Shown here: piece by piece, positions 8,637 through 17,282 of the stretch | Position numbering within the stretch: position 1 is the stretch's first letter | Layout of the letters: each line of letters begins with the position of its first letter | Assembly (NCBI GenBank): GCA_036388675.1 | Contig: DASVRI010000012.1 | Coordinates: forward strand, 1 to 64,000 | Length of the DNA stretch: 64,000 nucleotides | Reading direction: 5' to 3' | Source of the DNA: DASVUS01 sp036388675 | GTDB lineage: Bacteria; Armatimonadota; Abditibacteriia; Abditibacteriales; Abditibacteriaceae | The notes under the pieces: generated by a model | Database searches by the model: none | The model's input: the letters and a program-made list of their open reading frames with translations, nothing else | Told to the model about the DNA's origin: nothing | Translations under genes and position numbers: made by a program

Positions 8637-9050
8637 TTGCAGCGCAGATGTGCAACAAGTCGAAGCCATGCAGGTGCCTGATGAGTACTCATTGCGACGC
8701 AGCGCCCACATTCGTGCACCAGACATAAAGTGCCGTTGAATTCAAGCGCCCTTAATGAGTGTTTCACAGAAGTTGTCGTGCTCGTAGGGGCGCACGGCGT
8801 GCGCCCTCACTCGCTCACGCGGTTGCCGCAGCATCAGGGCGCACGCCATACGCCCCTACGGGAAACACATCGAGACAACTGCACTGAAACGTGCTCTAAT
8901 GAGTGTTACAAAGGTGACACCACAGAGTACTCGCCCGTAGAAAGTGTTATCTGTAAAGCGCTTGGAATGGAGTAAGTCCGCCGTACTGATTGCACGATAA
9001 CCTCAAGCGAGTTGCGCCTCAAGCGAGTTGTGCCTCAAGCGAGTTGTGCC
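8637..9050. other. Repeat-bearing intergenic region
   Basis: No credible gene is seen in this 414-base gap between convergent genes. It contains two GAGTACTC octamers (8683 and 8925), one copy of a dispersed inverted-repeat element (8783-8860) and a 16-bp tandem array that runs into the end of csaB (9001-9064). The short open frames here are low-complexity readings of these repeats. Confidence 0.7.
8783..8860. repeat. Dispersed inverted-repeat element, copy A
   Basis: The ends CGTAGGGGCGCACGGCGTGC and its near complement close on each other around a variable centre. Two further copies lie at 24112-24182 and 61937-62006, all intergenic. Copies A and B also share a downstream flank (GAAACGTGCTCTAA). 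The structure is that of a REP/MITE-like element without coding capacity. Confidence 0.8.
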
Positions 9051-9064
9051 TCAAGCGAGTTGCG
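9001..9064. repeat. Four 16-bp tandem units spanning the csaB stop codon
   Basis: Four head-to-tail copies of CCTCAAGCGAGTTGYG at 9001, 9017, 9033 and 9049. The fourth unit encodes the last codons of csaB on the minus strand (Gln-Leu-Ala-stop; stop at 9051-9053). The array therefore looks like a local amplification of the gene's end. It is too short-spaced to be a CRISPR. Confidence 0.9.
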
Positions 9065-10106
9065 ACACAAGCTCCGCGCTACGTCGCGCCGAGCTTTGCA
9101 ACTGTTCCAGGCGTTCGCGGCGCAGCGGTTGCGCGGTTTGCACGGCTTCGGGCAGGCGTGCCAGTTCACTTTCGCTCAGATTCTGCAATAAGGGCGCGCC
9201 GATGAGTTTTGCCAGCGCTTCCACTTTCGGGTCGTAGTTGACGGCGACGCAGGGCACGCCCTGTGCGGCTGCAAAAATCAGTGCATGAAGGCGCATCGCG
9301 ATCATCACATCGCAGTTGCCACACGCCGCCATAATGGCGCGCGGATGCAGGTCTGCCGTATGAATGGTTTCGTCGTCGGCTTCGCGCAGCAATTCACCGA
9401 TGGAAGTATCGCTTGAAGCCTGCATCGGGACGAAGCGCAGATGCGCGTCGCGCTGTTGCTTCAGGGCGCGCAGGCCATCGCGAATGGTGCTCGAACGCGC
9501 CGGATCGAACTCGTAGCCGGGCCACGGGCGCAGGCTCAACGCGAAAGTCTTCGCCGTCCCGTTTCGAGTACTCGCTACTCCATCTGAAGCGGGAGTTAAA
9601 TTCCACACCGGGTCGGCGGTGACTTCGATGTTGCGGCGCACACCAATGCGTTGCAGAAGCGCTTTGGAATCTTCGTCGCGCACCGTGATGACGCGCGCAC
9701 TTTGCACGGCAGCTCGCGCCAGTTTTTGCGATAGCGGTCGCAGCAGCGGCCCGATGCCCTGCGCATAAACGGCCACCGGCTTGCGGCTTAGACGCGCGAA
9801 GTGCATCAGCGACGTGTAATACACGATGTTGCGCAGGCTGGTGACATCTTGCAGCAAACTGCCGCCGCCGGAGATGAAAACATCGCAGCTCTTGATGGCG
9901 GCTGCCAATTCGCGCGGTCCCTGGCGTGGCACGGCCTCCAGCGAGTACTCGCTGCCGAAGCGTGCCTTTGTCGCCGCCGGGTTGCCGGATGCAACGGTGA
10001 AGCGGGCAGCGGGCTTCTGCGACTGCAAGGCTTCCAGCATCGCGGCCAGCACCGCTTCGTCGCCCGCGTTGCCGTAGCCGTAATAGCCCGAAAGAAAAAA
10101 GTGCAT
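9051..10106 (-). CDS. csaB: Polysaccharide pyruvyl transferase CsaB
   Basis: 351 residues, full length for the family. Motifs seen are the N-terminal GYYGYGNAGDEAVL, the FISGGGSLLQDVTS loop (~residue 90), the QGIGPL turn and the C-terminal AMRLHALIFAAAQGVP segment. CsaB transfers pyruvate from phosphoenolpyruvate to a cell-wall polysaccharide; pyruvylated polymer then anchors S-layer-homology domain proteins. It follows the DUF5693 gene on the same strand after only 30 bases, a pairing seen in several phyla, so they are likely co-transcribed. The gene ends inside a 16-bp tandem array. I see no S-layer-homology gene in the window. Confidence 0.9.
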   Translation of the reverse strand: MHFFLSGYYGYGNAGDEAVLAAMLEALQSQKPAARFTVASGNPAATKARFGSEYSLEAVPRQGPRELAAAIKSCDVFISGGGSLLQDVTSLRNIVYYTSLMHFARLSRKPVAVYAQGIGPLLRPLSQKLARAAVQSARVITVRDEDSKALLQRIGVRRNIEVTADPVWNLTPASDGVASTRNGTAKTFALSLRPWPGYEFDPARSSTIRDGLRALKQQRDAHLRFVPMQASSDTSIGELLREADDETIHTADLHPRAIMAACGNCDVMIAMRLHALIFAAAQGVPCVAVNYDPKVEALAKLIGAPLLQNLSESELARLPEAVQTAQPLRRERLEQLQSSARRSAELVSQLA

Positions 10107-10136
10107 GGAGCCGCGTGAGAGACTAACCCACCTGTG

Positions 10137-12605
10137 TTATCTGGTCGCGTCGGTGCGGCCCGGAATGAAGACCCGGCCAATAGTGGAGCCGTTCTCGAAA
10201 CGTGCTTCGCCGTCGCTACCATCGTCTTCAACCGGCGGACGTGGCGGTAACGTTACGGCGCGCATGCGGCCCACAATTTTTAACTCGACGGCGCGATACA
10301 GCCACAGCGCCACACCACCGACGATCGCACCCAGCCACACGCCGTGGATGGTGCGCAACAGCGAATAGAAGATTGGAGTGTGAATGTGGCAGAAGGTGTT
10401 GATAACATCGGCTTGCCCGATGGTGGCGGCAATGGCCGCGAGGTAAGCGGGCCACCAGCGTCCCTGCCGCGCGAACCACACCACGAAGATCATGGCCGGC
10501 ATGCCGAGGAAGATCTCCTTGGTGCGCGGACGCGTCAGGAAAAGCCGCTCCAGCAGGGCGCGCATGTTCCACTCGAAGCTGGAAACTTCCATGCCGCTAT
10601 CGTTGCCGGTGCGCGCGATGAAGATGAAGCCGGCCACCAGCAAAGCAAAAATCGTCACTGCAGTGCGCACCGTGAATGGTTGGCTCAACACGCCCATAAA
10701 ACGCTGACGGGCACGCCAGCGCGCCGCGGTTGCGCCGTCCTGCACCACGCGATGCGGGAACACTTCGCCGGTAAAAGCAAAAGCGATCAGCAGCAGAGGA
10801 GCCAGCAAGGTGGCTTTTTCTCCGAGAAACTCATCGGTCTTGCTCATGAACTTCCATGAGTTGAGCAAAGACACAATGATGAGCGCACCCAATCCGGTGA
10901 TGAGTGTGGTGCGCACGAGTACTCCGGCGCCCTGACAGAACACCAGCCACACGCTGGGCTCCCTGCGTGAAAGGCCCAGTTCCTGTTGCTCGGTCAGCGT
11001 GTCCCACACACGGGGCAAGCCGCCCCAAAACATGCCGATGGCCGAAAAGGACACGCCGACAACCAGGGCCATCAACTTGGCTCCCATGCCCGCCGAAAGA
11101 GACAGCCCCGCCACAATGATCAGGCCCAGCAGCAGCCATGTGATTTGCGCGCGGCGCGATAGGTCGAAGAACAGGTTCAACATCAATAGCACGGCACCGA
11201 CGGCGCCCAGTCCGCTCAGGAAGCGGCCCAGCATTACAATCAATGATGCGCGATGCACAGCGGCATCGCCTTTCCCGGCGCCGGTGCGTTCCGCCACCCA
11301 CGCGTTGGGATAATCGCCAAACGCGCTGGCGCCGCCCATCTCCATCGTCGGGCGCAAGAAGGCCGGCACAGATTGCGTGCGCAGTTCGCGCGTGATTTCT
11401 TCGATGAATTCCAGGTTCTGTTGCAGCGCCGTTTTGGTCAGTGTGACGTTTGTTGCAGAGGTGGCGTTGGCGGTCGTGGCAGCCTCGGGCAACTCGCCTT
11501 TGTATTGGCGCAGCAGGCGAATGTAGGCCACACGGATGTCGCGCTCTTTGACGGCACGCGCGAAGCGATCGACCATCAATTCGGTTTTGGCTTTGGCCGC
11601 TTCATCGCCGCCTATGCTGTGCACGCGCACTACGAGACCATCTGTGTTTTTGGCGAAATCCTGCCAGCCGCGCTGCTTGGTGAACTCGATGTTGCCGAAA
11701 ATGAGGCCGCGCGCTTTCATCTGCCGCGCCACGTCTTTATAAAGCGAGTCGTAGCCGAGCACTTCGTCTTCGGAGAAGATCACGACGCGCGCGCCCGTTG
11801 CCGCCGCATCGTTTAGCAGCGTTTCCACGCGTTGTGGGTTGAGGTTCAACGTGTTGGAAATGCGCGCCGTTACTTTCATTCCCGCGCTCTTCACGGCACG
11901 AACCTGTGCCGGATCGTAGCCCACAATCGCATCCGAAATTAACTGGCGCGAAGCCGGAATGAGAATTCCGAATTGGGATGGATTCCCATATTCCTTTTCA
12001 TTGATAGGGGGGATTCCAGGAGATAACGGCTCGGGAGCTCCTAAGAGCACAACCTTGGGCGGCAAGCTGGGTTGCGATTGCTCGCGCAAACGAGGTTCAA
12101 ACTGGCGCAGCAACGATTGGTTTTCGGGCGAAGCCGTGATCAAGTAACGGTAGGCCGGCGGATACGAAGCCCACGCTACGTTGGGATACAAGCGCATGGC
12201 TTCTTCGCGCGGCGTAATGGCGATGCGTCCGTTATCGCGGTAGTTGGCCAGCGCGAAGTCATACAGCCCGACGCTGGAGATGCCGCGTTTTTTTAATTCA
12301 TTGAGCAACTGCGCGTGCGGAATCTGATAGGCGTCGGCCATGGAGCGCGTGTCGTCGTAATCGACGGTTAGCTGCACGCGGCGCATGCTGTTTTCGTAGC
12401 TCCAGCGCACCAGTGTCCAGCCCAGCGCATTCACTGTGGCAATGGCAATAAGAATCCAGCCGAGACGAAAACGCCTCGACCACCAAATGCTTCGCGTATT
12501 CAAACCAGGCTCCGTTATAAGTAGGTGAAAAATTGAAATCAGAAACAACAATGCGACTCCGAGGGTTGAGTACTCGGAAGCCGCATTGAATTGTGGCCAA
12601 AACAC
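10137..12605 (-). CDS. DUF5693 multi-pass membrane protein
   Basis: Up to 822 residues. An N-terminal membrane helix is followed by a large soluble domain (residues ~70-440) with a TIM-barrel-like feel (VVIFSEDEVLGY, GIAYIRLL-like strands), then about nine hydrophobic helices to the C-terminus. It matches the DUF5693 family that commonly neighbours csaB, so a role in cell-wall polymer assembly or export is inferred from context only. The frame opens with GTG at 12605, but a TTG at 12503 with GGAG six bases upstream is a better start; it would remove a first hydrophobic segment and the codons made by a GAGTACTC octamer (12568). Confidence 0.8.
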   Translation of the reverse strand: MFWPQFNAASEYSTLGVALLFLISIFHLLITEPGLNTRSIWWSRRFRLGWILIAIATVNALGWTLVRWSYENSMRRVQLTVDYDDTRSMADAYQIPHAQLLNELKKRGISSVGLYDFALANYRDNGRIAITPREEAMRLYPNVAWASYPPAYRYLITASPENQSLLRQFEPRLREQSQPSLPPKVVLLGAPEPLSPGIPPINEKEYGNPSQFGILIPASRQLISDAIVGYDPAQVRAVKSAGMKVTARISNTLNLNPQRVETLLNDAAATGARVVIFSEDEVLGYDSLYKDVARQMKARGLIFGNIEFTKQRGWQDFAKNTDGLVVRVHSIGGDEAAKAKTELMVDRFARAVKERDIRVAYIRLLRQYKGELPEAATTANATSATNVTLTKTALQQNLEFIEEITRELRTQSVPAFLRPTMEMGGASAFGDYPNAWVAERTGAGKGDAAVHRASLIVMLGRFLSGLGAVGAVLLMLNLFFDLSRRAQITWLLLGLIIVAGLSLSAGMGAKLMALVVGVSFSAIGMFWGGLPRVWDTLTEQQELGLSRREPSVWLVFCQGAGVLVRTTLITGLGALIIVSLLNSWKFMSKTDEFLGEKATLLAPLLLIAFAFTGEVFPHRVVQDGATAARWRARQRFMGVLSQPFTVRTAVTIFALLVAGFIFIARTGNDSGMEVSSFEWNMRALLERLFLTRPRTKEIFLGMPAMIFVVWFARQGRWWPAYLAAIAATIGQADVINTFCHIHTPIFYSLLRTIHGVWLGAIVGGVALWLYRAVELKIVGRMRAVTLPPRPPVEDDGSDGEARFENGSTIGRVFIPGRTDATR

Positions 12606-12656
12606 CGGGCCGCGTCAAATGGATTTTTATTGGAACTGCGCCCTGGCTGCCGCTCC

Positions 12657-13322
12657 CTACTGTGGTGCGAGACGCGCTGTGTCGTCGGGCGAAACCGTGC
12701 CACGACCACGAATGTATTGCATCACGGCCTCCGAAAGTGAGGTGCCCGAACGCTTGGCGCTCTTCGCACCGGGATCGTTCCAGATGGTGAAGTAGCCGGC
12801 GCCACCTTTTGCGAGGCTAATCGGCATCGCAACGGAGAACGAATCGTCGTCCTGCACTTCGCGGCCATTCACGCGCACAAGTGTAATGCGCCGGTTGGTG
12901 GACGCCTGTGTGTTGAATGTCGCTGCGAAACCCGAGCCATGCAACCACGCCGATGAAGCGGTGGGGTAAGCCTGCACCGCGCGCTCCAGAGCGGCACGCA
13001 ACTGCGCGCCGGTGATGGTGAGCGTAACGATTTCATCATCCGGGAACGCCAGCAAAGTCGCAATCGCGTCTGAGTTGATATCGCCTTCGGCCAGCGTGCC
13101 ACGATTCAATGCGCCGGCATTGACCAGCGCCAGGTCGGCGCGCACGCTCGACTTTAAAGCGTCCGCAACGAGGCGGCCCCATGCGGTTTCGGATTTGTCG
13201 GGGCGTGCATTGTCGAACGCTGCCGAAGCGCGTCCAACCGGCGCGGCCTGCACCGTGCTCAGAGTTGTTGCTATGCACACGGCGAGCAGCAACCCGATTC
13301 GAAAAAAGAATTTGTTATGCAT
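12657..13322 (-). CDS. Secreted 5'-nucleotidase C-terminal-domain protein lacking the catalytic domain
   Basis: 221 residues from the ATG at 13322 (GAGGATG five bases upstream); an upstream in-frame start would add an unlikely tail. A signal peptide spans residues 1-27. The rest matches the 5'-nucleotidase C-terminal domain (PF02872 type): VADALK, ADLALVNAGALNRG, TITGAQLRAALE and the closing AVMQYIRGRG. In normal enzymes this domain binds the nucleoside and follows an N-terminal metallophosphatase domain, which is absent here and not encoded next door. It may act as a binding protein or need a partner. It lies 51 bases upstream of the DUF5693 gene in the same direction. Confidence 0.8.
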   Translation of the reverse strand: MHNKFFFRIGLLLAVCIATTLSTVQAAPVGRASAAFDNARPDKSETAWGRLVADALKSSVRADLALVNAGALNRGTLAEGDINSDAIATLLAFPDDEIVTLTITGAQLRAALERAVQAYPTASSAWLHGSGFAATFNTQASTNRRITLVRVNGREVQDDDSFSVAMPISLAKGGAGYFTIWNDPGAKSAKRSGTSLSEAVMQYIRGRGTVSPDDTARLAPQ

Positions 13323-13512
13323 TTCATCCTCATAGACGCCGGCCTCGGGATAATAGTTCCGAAGCCGCAACGAGTACTCGCACAGTGACTTTTCGCTGTG
13401 CCGGATGCTCGACAGCGCCAGCATTATAACAGATGCGCACAATGTTCGGGCAACTTCAAGAAACCATCCGCTGCCAGGAAGAGCAGCACGCGACACATCA
13501 ATACAAATGCAA

Positions 13513-13546
13513 AAAGCACGAGAGTTGTCAACAACTCTCGTGCTTT
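13513..13546 (-). terminator. Intrinsic terminator of the coiled-coil protein gene
   Basis: Perfect 16-bp arms at 13513-13528 and 13531-13546 with a 2-base loop. Read on the minus strand the stem is followed by a run of five T. It lies 30 bases after the stop of the minus-strand gene at 13576, where a rho-independent terminator is expected. Confidence 0.85.
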
Positions 13547-13575
13547 AGAACACTGCACACCGACCTTGCGCCTTC

Positions 13576-14238
13576 CTAGCCACTGGGAGGCAGCGGGCGA
13601 GTCGGGTTGCCGGGGCGCGGGTCGCTCAATGTTTGGGGATCGCCGGGTGCAGGTGTGCCGGGTGCAGGGGTGGCAGCGCCTCCGCCCGTGGCGCTGGCCG
13701 GGGAAGGGTCGATCACGTAAGTGGGCGCTGGAATATCTAACGCATCCGCTGTTACCTGGGCAGAGGGCGACGTATCGGCAGGATAGATTCCACTCGCAGG
13801 CGCCGAGTAATCGGACGGTGTGCTCTGAGTACTCGCAGTGTGAGTACTCACACTGGCGGCATCGATTGGTGTTGAAGTCATGGTGGCCTCAACAGCGGGC
13901 GCGGCACGATTCAGGTTGCGCGTTTCGGCGCGCAGTTCGGCCTGGCGTTTGGCTTCTTCCAGCTTGTGCGTCTGCTCGTCCAGGTGGCTGTTGATGTCGT
14001 CCAGTTGCAGGCAAAGTTGCTGCACTTCACGCGGCACCGGCCCGGTCGCGATCAGGTTCCCCGCTTTGTGCCATTCATGTGTGCGCAGGCCCAGCTCGTG
14101 ATATTTCTTGGCCTGGTCAAGCTGCAATCTCTTGATGGCCAGTTGCGCCTGCGCCTGCGCGCCCAGTGTTTGTCCCACGTCGCGTGCGGTGGAAGCGGCG
14201 CCGCTGACTGTTTGTTTCAAATCGTCTAGAAGACTCAT
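13576..14238 (-). CDS. Coiled-coil protein with low-complexity Pro/Thr/Ser tail
   Basis: 220 residues from the ATG at 14238, preceded by GGAGGAACACG, which decides the start. Residues 1-110 are helical and charged (LLDDLKQTVSGAA; LDEQTHKLEEAKRQAELRAE) and predicted coiled coil. Residues ~115-220 are rich in Ser, Thr, Ala, Pro and Gly with small repeats (PGTPAPG) and probably disordered. Two GAGTACTC octamers lie 15 bases apart at 13827 and 13842 within the tail, giving STHTAST. No family is recognised. No signal peptide is seen, so it is presumably cytoplasmic. Confidence 0.65.
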   Translation of the reverse strand: MSLLDDLKQTVSGAASTARDVGQTLGAQAQAQLAIKRLQLDQAKKYHELGLRTHEWHKAGNLIATGPVPREVQQLCLQLDDINSHLDEQTHKLEEAKRQAELRAETRNLNRAAPAVEATMTSTPIDAASVSTHTASTQSTPSDYSAPASGIYPADTSPSAQVTADALDIPAPTYVIDPSPASATGGGAATPAPGTPAPGDPQTLSDPRPGNPTRPLPPSG

Positions 14239-14424
14239 CGTGTTCCTCCAAGTGTCGTAGCGTGAACGGGTGCAAGTCGGACGCCGCAAAATGCGTCCCG
14301 CTGTCGCTGCGCAGCATTTCGCTGTAGCCTTGCGGCTGTTGTGCTATGCTTTTCTGTGCTCTTGTGCTTACCAGCCTGTTGCCGAGTCCTTCTTGCGTTT
14401 TAGAACTGTTTCTTCGGGAGACGA

Positions 14425-15372
14425 ATGAGTCCGCGACTGCTTTCCTTTTTAACCGATCCCAATGACGGCGCGCCGTTGCAACTGCACACTTTTGAAGGCT
14501 CCTCAGACCAGGTGCGCGAAGGAGTACTCGTCAACGCACAAAGCGGGCGCTGGTATCCGATCCGCGACGGCATTCCCACCCTGTTTGTGGATGCGCTGCG
14601 CACCGGCGATGAAGCTGCCAACGATGCCGCTTTCGCGCGCCGCTTCGAAAAAGCAATGCACGAAGCCGGTTGCGACTTAAGCAACACGCAAGGCTCCCGG
14701 CAGGCCGAAGCCGATTTTGCACGCATCGACAGCGAGCGCCGCGCCCGCGACGAGCAGGCCGAAGATTACGACCGCATGTTCTCGCTGAAGTTCTACGAAC
14801 GCATCGAGACGCCGACTTATCGGCGCGCTCTGGGCGAGTACTCGCAAGCGTCGTTGCCGATGCTGGAAGCCGGTTGCGGCACGGGACGCTTCACAGGATT
14901 GTTCAGCGAACTGGGCAGTGAAGTTGTCGCTGTCGATATGTCACGCGATTCGATCTTGCGTAATCGTGTGCGACATGCGGGCAAAACGGCTTCTCCCGTA
15001 TATTATGTTCACGCCGACCTGACGCACCTGCCGCTGGGTTCGGCGCTGTTTGGCAGCGTGGCGCACTGCGGTGTTTACGAGCATATCCCGTCGCTCTCTA
15101 TGCGGCAACAGTTCCTTGACCACGCCCGGCGCGCCTTGCAGCCGGACGGTGTTTTGCTGCTGTCGGCTTATCGTTACGGCGGCATCACAAAGCTGTTCGG
15201 CAAGGAAGGCGAGCACGCCGGCGGAATTCCGTTCACACGCTTCCTCGAAGGCGAACTGCGCGAAGAGTTGGAGCCTTATTTCAACATCGAGAAGTTTCGC
15301 CCCAGCCTCGGCATCTATATGTCGATGCTGCTGGCGCGCCCTAAGACAGCCCCAAACGCGGCACTCGCCTGA
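14425..15372 (+). CDS. SAM-dependent methyltransferase with degenerate Trm112-like N-terminus
   Basis: 315 residues. The first ~60 residues follow the Trm112p-like zinc-ribbon pattern (FLTDPNDGAPLQL ... GRWYPIRDGIPTLFVD) but the usual zinc-binding cysteines are missing. Residues ~135-250 form a class I methyltransferase: motif I LEAGCGTGRFTG, acidic end of beta-2 VVAVDMS, then HADLTHLPL. The substrate is unknown; similar genes often act in surface glycan or lipid synthesis. A GGGAG site lies 6 bases upstream of the ATG. It begins a run of plus-strand signalling genes but 104 bases separate it from the next. Confidence 0.8.
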   Translation: MSPRLLSFLTDPNDGAPLQLHTFEGSSDQVREGVLVNAQSGRWYPIRDGIPTLFVDALRTGDEAANDAAFARRFEKAMHEAGCDLSNTQGSRQAEADFARIDSERRARDEQAEDYDRMFSLKFYERIETPTYRRALGEYSQASLPMLEAGCGTGRFTGLFSELGSEVVAVDMSRDSILRNRVRHAGKTASPVYYVHADLTHLPLGSALFGSVAHCGVYEHIPSLSMRQQFLDHARRALQPDGVLLLSAYRYGGITKLFGKEGEHAGGIPFTRFLEGELREELEPYFNIEKFRPSLGIYMSMLLARPKTAPNAALA

Positions 15373-15401
15373 CAAAAGAATAAGGGTCGGCCAAAATCGT
15401 G

Positions 15402-15419
15402 AATACGAGTACTCGTATT
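15402..15419. repeat. 18-bp perfect palindrome centred on GAGTACTC
   Basis: The octamer at 15407-15414 is extended symmetrically to 18 bases. It sits in the gap between the methyltransferase and cyclase genes. It is one of several places where the octamer is the centre of a longer intergenic palindrome. Confidence 0.8.
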
Positions 15420-15476
15420 GATTAAGTTCTTACGAATGCCCGCTTTGCACCTGCACGACGTCGCGATTGACCGACG

Positions 15477-17114
15477 ATGAAGATTACTTACGTTTATCAG
15501 GATAGGGAAGAGTGCTTCCAGGTGACGCAAAAGCAAGTCATCCTGGGACGACCTCGGCCAGGCGGCACGGTTGTGCCTGATCTCGACCTGTCGCCCGACC
15601 GCACCGTTTCTCGTCCGCACGCGCGCCTGTGGGCCGATGATGAGAGCCGCTACTGGATCGAAGACCTGGGCAGCACGCATGGCACTCAAGTCGATGGACG
15701 TGAAATCAAGGGGCAGGGTGCTTGCCGCGTGTCGTCCGGCAGCCGCATTTGCGTGGGCGAAACGCAGTTGCTGTTGCGCGATGTCCCTTTCTGTGAAGAC
15801 GACTTGCCGGAGTTTCCTTCACTCCCCGCCATGCCCGAAGCTGCACCACCAGGGGAAATCGCGCGCGTGCTGGATGCCAATGTTTCCACCCATGTATTAA
15901 TCGAAGCGGCCACCGGCCGCGCAGGGGAGGCGGACGAGGGCACGTGCCGCCTGGCCATGCTGTATGAATTGCTGGCCAAGGTTGGTGCAGTCACGCAAGC
16001 CGATGTGGTGCCGCAAATAATCGTGGAATGGCTGCTCGAAGCGATTCCTCAGGCGGCGCATGGCTCGCTTTTGCTGCGAAACGGTGAAAACGATGCATTA
16101 CTGCTGAAAGCGTACCGCTCGCCTGATGGCCCCGTCGTCAGCGAAACACTGGCGCGCCGGGCCATGCAGGAGAAGATCGGTTTTATCTGGCAGCGCAGCG
16201 ATGAAACTGAAGTTGGTGCCAGCATCGCGCAGCATCGTCTTGAGGCGGGAATGTATGCGCCGTTGTTGTGGCGCGGCGTGGCTCTGGGCGCCATTTGCGT
16301 TAGTAGCTCGGTTGAGCGCGCGCACGGGCAGGCGGCTTTTAGCGAAGACGATTTGCGTCTTTTGCTGATGGTAGCGCATTATGCGGCCATGTCGTTGTCC
16401 AACCAGATGCTACAGGAGGAACTTCGTCGCGAGTCGGCCATTAAGGCCAACTTGCTGCGGCAGTTTTCGCCGTCTGTGGCCGAGCAGTTTCTGAGTCGTG
16501 GTAGCTTGCAACTGAGCGGCGAACGAAGCGAAGTCACCATTCTGTATTCGGATATTCGCGGCTTCACCAACTTGTCGCGCAACATGGAACCGATTGAAGT
16601 CGTCGAAATGTTGAACGACTACTTCAACCGGCTCATTCCCATCATATTCGCGCATGGCGGCACGGTCGATAAATATATCGGCGATGCCATTTTAGCCGTG
16701 TTCGGCAGCCCGAAGCCGGACGCGCAGCAGCACGAAAACGCGGTGCGCGCCGCAATGGATATGCAGGACGGTATGCGCAAGCTCAATGAGAGGCGCGCCG
16801 CACAGGGAAAAACGACTTGCGAGATTGGCATCGGTGTCGATGCGGGCGAAGTGCTGCACGGCTTCATCGGAGTACTCGACCGCATGGAATATACGGTTAT
16901 CGGAGACGCAGTGAATTGTGCCGCGCGCCTCTGTGATGGCGCGCGTGGCGGTGAAGTGCTCATCAGTCCGCAGGTTTATCAGTGGGTGTGGAAAATCGTG
17001 GAAGCAACTTCGGTCAACGTCAAGGCCAAGCATGAAGGCGCCTTACCCGGTTTCCGCGTAAAAGGCGTCAAAAGGTACGAAAGCGATGAGTTTGTCCGGC
17101 GCGGCACGGAATAG
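15477..17114 (+). CDS. FHA-GAF-class III adenylate/guanylate cyclase
   Basis: 545 residues in three parts. An N-terminal FHA domain (residues ~18-100: ILGRPRPGG, VSRPHARL, DLGSTHGTQVDG) binds phosphothreonine peptides. A GAF domain (~155-310) would sense a small ligand. A class III nucleotide cyclase domain (~350-510) has both metal Asp (YSDIRGF and YIGDAILAVFG), the Lys of VDKYIGD, and the transition-state pair in NCAARL. The Lys/Asp-type substrate pocket favours ATP, so cyclic AMP is the likely product. With the Ser/Thr kinase gene 168 bases downstream, a phospho-dependent signalling link is plausible. The stop is the first of five in-frame TAG codons in a tandem array. Confidence 0.9.
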   Translation: MKITYVYQDREECFQVTQKQVILGRPRPGGTVVPDLDLSPDRTVSRPHARLWADDESRYWIEDLGSTHGTQVDGREIKGQGACRVSSGSRICVGETQLLLRDVPFCEDDLPEFPSLPAMPEAAPPGEIARVLDANVSTHVLIEAATGRAGEADEGTCRLAMLYELLAKVGAVTQADVVPQIIVEWLLEAIPQAAHGSLLLRNGENDALLLKAYRSPDGPVVSETLARRAMQEKIGFIWQRSDETEVGASIAQHRLEAGMYAPLLWRGVALGAICVSSSVERAHGQAAFSEDDLRLLLMVAHYAAMSLSNQMLQEELRRESAIKANLLRQFSPSVAEQFLSRGSLQLSGERSEVTILYSDIRGFTNLSRNMEPIEVVEMLNDYFNRLIPIIFAHGGTVDKYIGDAILAVFGSPKPDAQQHENAVRAAMDMQDGMRKLNERRAAQGKTTCEIGIGVDAGEVLHGFIGVLDRMEYTVIGDAVNCAARLCDGARGGEVLISPQVYQWVWKIVEATSVNVKAKHEGALPGFRVKGVKRYESDEFVRRGTE

Positions 17115-17186
17115 AGCGACCCTGCGTAGCGCGATCTCGCCTAGCGCGACCTTGCCTAGCGCGATCTCGCCTAGCGCGACCTTGCG
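17112..17186 (+). repeat. 15-bp tandem array with an in-frame TAG in each unit
   Basis: Five 15-bp units start at 17112, 17127, 17142, 17157 and 17172. Each begins with TAG in the frame of the cyclase gene; the sixth position at 17187 has mutated to TGG. The array duplicates the stop codon of the cyclase gene and fills part of the gap before the kinase gene. Confidence 0.9.
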
Positions 17187-17282
17187 TGGCGCGGCTCAAT
17201 ATGGAACGGTGTTTGGCTGCATCGCCGCGGCAACGCATCGTGGCGCCTGCTTTGGTGCTGCTGGCATTGGTGAGGTGCGGTT

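Noticed and set aside
8730..8975. 81-residue open frame in the gap before csaB
   Set aside because: It reads through the dispersed inverted repeat and has no ribosome-binding site or domain.
9001..9064. Possible CRISPR array
   Set aside because: Units are 16 bases and directly adjacent, with no spacers, and one unit is part of csaB.
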